A DNA stretch of 64,000 nucleotides from JANPPS01 sp965246835. GTDB taxonomy: Bacteria > Pseudomonadota > Alphaproteobacteria > Acetobacterales > Acetobacteraceae. The first letter of the stretch is position 1, and each line of letters starts with the position of its first letter. The position numbers and the translations under genes are program-made. The notes under the pieces were generated by a model. The model made no database searches. It had not been told where the DNA came from and worked only from the letters and a program-made list of their open reading frames with translations. Where the stretch lies: positions 992,001 through 1,056,000 of the forward strand of contig CBDFFQ010000001.1 in NCBI GenBank assembly GCA_965246835.1. Reading direction: 5' to 3'. Positions 62,149 through 64,000 of this stretch are shown here, piece after piece.

Positions 62149-63359
62149 GGGCGCTCGTCATCGGGGGGTCGATCGGGGGGCTCGTCACGGCGCTGTTGTT
62201 GCGCCGGGCCGGATGGGAGGTGCAGGTCTGTGAGCGCGTGGCGGCGCCGCTGTCGGGCCGGGGCGCCGGCATCGTCACGCACCCGGCGCTGCTGCGCATC
62301 CTGGAGGGGCTCGGCCTCGACACGCGCACGGATTTCGGCGTGCCGGTCGCGCGTCGCATCACGCTGGCGGCGGATGGATCGGTCGTGGGCGCGCTGGACC
62401 GCGCGCAGATCATGACGTCGTGGGACCGGCTGTTTCAGCTCCTGCGCGGGGCGTGGCCGGACGAACGCTACACCCTGGGCGCCACATTGACCGGCATCGT
62501 GCACCGGCCCGGCGGCATCACAGCGCAGTTCGACAACGGCACGGTGCGGGAGGCGGAGTTGCTGGTGGGGGCGGACGGCATCCGCTCCGCCGTGCGCGGC
62601 GCGTGCTGTGGCGAGGTGGCGCCGCGCTATGCCGGGTATGCCGCCTGGCGCGGGCTGGTGGCCGAGGCCGATACGCCCACGGCGCTGTTCCCGCATTTCG
62701 GCTTCTGCCTGCCGGAGGGGGAGCAGATGCTGGGCTATCCCGTGGCGGGCGCGGATAACGATCTGCGGCCTGGGCGTCGCCGCTACAACTTCGTCTGGTA
62801 TCGCCCGGCCGATGACGCGGCGCTGGCCGGGCTGCTGACGGATGAGAGCGGGCGCCTGCACGAAAGCGCGATCCCACCACCCCTGATCCGGCCCATCGTG
62901 GTAGCGGCGATGCGGGCGGCGGCGGAGCGGGTGCTGGCACCGGATTTCGCCGCCGTGGTGCGGGCGACGGCGCAGCCCTTCCTGCAGCCGGTCTATGACC
63001 TGGAGAGTGCGCGGCTGGTGCAGGGCCGGGTGGCGCTGGTCGGGGACAGCGCTTTCGTGGCCCGGCCGCATCTGGGCGCGGGCGTGACCAAGGCGGCCGA
63101 GGATGCGGCGGCGCTGGTGGCGGCGCTGGAGGGCGCTCCTGTCGAGGACGGGCTGCGCGCGTATGAGGCCGCCCGGCTGCCGGCGGGGCGCGGCCTGGTG
63201 GCGCGGGCGCGGGCGTTGGGCGCGTATCTGCAGGCGCAGCAGGCCTCGCCAGCGGAGCGCGCGGCCGCAGCGCGGCATCGGACGGCGGAGGCGGTGATGG
63301 CAGAGACGGCGGTGCTGCTTCCTGCCCCCTCTCCCGCTGCCGGGAAAGGGTTGGGGTGA
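62145..63359 (+). CDS. FAD-dependent aromatic-ring monooxygenase (PHBH fold)
   Basis: This 404-residue flavoprotein has the N-terminal dinucleotide motif VIGGSIGGLVTALLL (GxGxxG variant GGSIGG), the DG motif LLVGADGIRSAVR and the FAD motif VALVGDSAFVARPHLGAGV. These define class A flavin monooxygenases that hydroxylate phenols or N-heterocycles with NAD(P)H. The start is the GTG at 62145 inside the TetR stop. The last 20 residues are Pro- and Gly-rich, and the frame runs into a REP-like repeat. The substrate is unknown. Confidence 0.88.
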   Translation: MRALVIGGSIGGLVTALLLRRAGWEVQVCERVAAPLSGRGAGIVTHPALLRILEGLGLDTRTDFGVPVARRITLAADGSVVGALDRAQIMTSWDRLFQLLRGAWPDERYTLGATLTGIVHRPGGITAQFDNGTVREAELLVGADGIRSAVRGACCGEVAPRYAGYAAWRGLVAEADTPTALFPHFGFCLPEGEQMLGYPVAGADNDLRPGRRRYNFVWYRPADDAALAGLLTDESGRLHESAIPPPLIRPIVVAAMRAAAERVLAPDFAAVVRATAQPFLQPVYDLESARLVQGRVALVGDSAFVARPHLGAGVTKAAEDAAALVAALEGAPVEDGLRAYEAARLPAGRGLVARARALGAYLQAQQASPAERAAAARHRTAEAVMAETAVLLPAPSPAAGKGLG

Positions 63360-63362
63360 GGG
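63325..63362. repeat. REP-like element, copy 3
   Basis: CCCTCTCCC-GCTGC-CGGGAAAGGG followed by TTGGGGTGAGGG matches the element at 27828 in outline. It forms the last codons of the monooxygenase gene, whose stop lies at 63357-63359, so the repeat has been taken into the coding end. Confidence 0.5.
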
Positions 63363-63412
63363 TGGCGCCGCACGGCGGCGAGGTCTGTGAGTGAGGTTCC
63401 CCCCTCACCCAT

Positions 63413-64000
63413 TCAGATCCCGAACAATCGCCGCGCATTCCCCCCGGCAATCGCCCCCACCGTCGCCTCGTCCAGCCCGGCGCCGCACACATGCCCCACC
63501 GGATCGCTTTCCGCCATATCGAACGGGTAATCCGTGCCCATCAGCACCTGGTCGGCGCCGAACACCTCCACCAGGCCGCGCAGCTGGTGCGGCGTGAACA
63601 CCACGGAATCCACGAACACGCGCTTCAGATACGTGGTCGGCGCATGCGGCAGGCCGCCATGCGCGTCGGTGCGGGCGCCCCAGGCGTGGTCGATGCGGCC
63701 GGAATAGCTGGCGAGGTAGCCGCCGCCATGCACCGCGATCAGCTTCAGCGCCGGGTGCCGCTCAAGCACGCCGTCGAAGATCAGGTAGTGCAGGGCTAGG
63801 GTCGTCTCCAACGGATTGCCGATGACATTGTTGAAATAGAACCGCTCGAACCGCTCGCCTTGGGTGAAGCCGTTAGGGTGGATCAGCACGACGGCGCCCA
63901 GCGCCTCCGCCCGCGCCCAGAACGGGGCGAAAGCCGGGTCCGACAGCTCATGCCCGGCGATCGTCGTGAGGATCTGCACGCCCTTGAGGCCAAGGCCCAT
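63413..64000 (-). CDS. Amidohydrolase family protein (ACMSD-like), N-terminus cut by the window edge
   Basis: This is the C-terminal 195 residues of a TIM-barrel Amidohydro_2 protein of the 2-amino-3-carboxymuconate-semialdehyde decarboxylase group. Visible are IHPNGFT, AVHGGGYLASYSGRIDHAW and the metal-site Asp in LMGTDYPFDMAE. The gene begins beyond base 64000. Enzymes of this group decarboxylate or hydrolyse aromatic-ring cleavage products, which agrees with the facing FAD monooxygenase. The substrate is unknown. Confidence 0.88.
   Translation of the reverse strand: MGLGLKGVQILTTIAGHELSDPAFAPFWARAEALGAVVLIHPNGFTQGERFERFYFNNVIGNPLETTLALHYLIFDGVLERHPALKLIAVHGGGYLASYSGRIDHAWGARTDAHGGLPHAPTTYLKRVFVDSVVFTPHQLRGLVEVFGADQVLMGTDYPFDMAESDPVGHVCGAGLDEATVGAIAGGNARRLFGI

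Overview
The window is a high-GC chromosomal segment from an alphaproteobacterium, most likely of the Acetobacteraceae/Rhodospirillales. The evidence is a GcrA cell-cycle regulator, the alphaproteobacterial order ctaC-ctaD-ctaB-small gene-ctaG-ctaE-SURF1, and a coaBC/dut, ubiE, mutM, enoyl-CoA hydratase, rpsT, dnaA, dnaN, recF, gyrB neighbourhood. No tRNA, rRNA, CRISPR array or complete insertion sequence is visible.

Layout: (1) 1-183 is the end of a phosphonate-type permease. (2) 390-6814 is a cell-envelope sugar cassette: GT2 polyprenyl-phosphate glycosyltransferase, AsnB-like amidotransferase, methyltransferase, small EamA/SMR-type flippase-like protein, a facing methyltransferase and a polytopic membrane protein. 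(3) 6818-7716 holds ohr and a DUF1330 protein. (4) 7709-12554 is a tightly overlapping minus-strand operon: acidic small protein, thrC, M16 peptidase, pmbA/tldE, lipoprotein. (5) 12620-15535 is a PspA-like, LemA, M48 trio whose M48 member lacks two of three zinc ligands. (6) 15613-22951 is the aa3 cytochrome oxidase operon followed by an M32 carboxypeptidase. (7) 23042-24258 has a PmtA-like methyltransferase and gcrA. (8) 24353-31181 is a dipeptide-type ABC importer with two paralogous binding proteins. (9) 31282-33473 is a BLUF photoreceptor translationally coupled to a PAS-GGDEF-EAL protein. (10) 33571-36602 is a NitT/TauT-type transporter with a fused double permease and no binding protein in the window. 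(11) 36950-39334 is ubiE, coaBC, dut. (12) 39361-52618 is mutM, enoyl-CoA hydratase, rpsT, dnaA, peroxiredoxin, dnaN, a 1294-residue hybrid histidine kinase, recF and gyrB.

The right end is accessory. An AT-richer insert after gyrB (52619 to about 54600) carries a secreted papain-like cysteine protease overlapping a membrane-anchored helical-repeat protein. An alpha/beta-hydrolase-fold protein without a nucleophile, an orphan molybdenum hydroxylase large subunit and a PuuE-like deacetylase follow. A compact type II restriction-modification system (58733-61418) has a SacI-like endonuclease, a small Xre controller and a divergent C5-cytosine methyltransferase. Between the two transcription units lies a perfect 15-base palindrome that overlaps a TTGACA hexamer. 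A TetR regulator, an FAD monooxygenase and a truncated amidohydrolase close the window.

The strongest leads are the protease/helical-repeat pair, the restriction-modification control region, the BLUF plus GGDEF-EAL pair, the ligand-depleted M48 with LemA and PspA, and recF, which has no ATG, GTG or TTG upstream of its conserved N-terminus and instead a fourfold 15-base repeat in frame.
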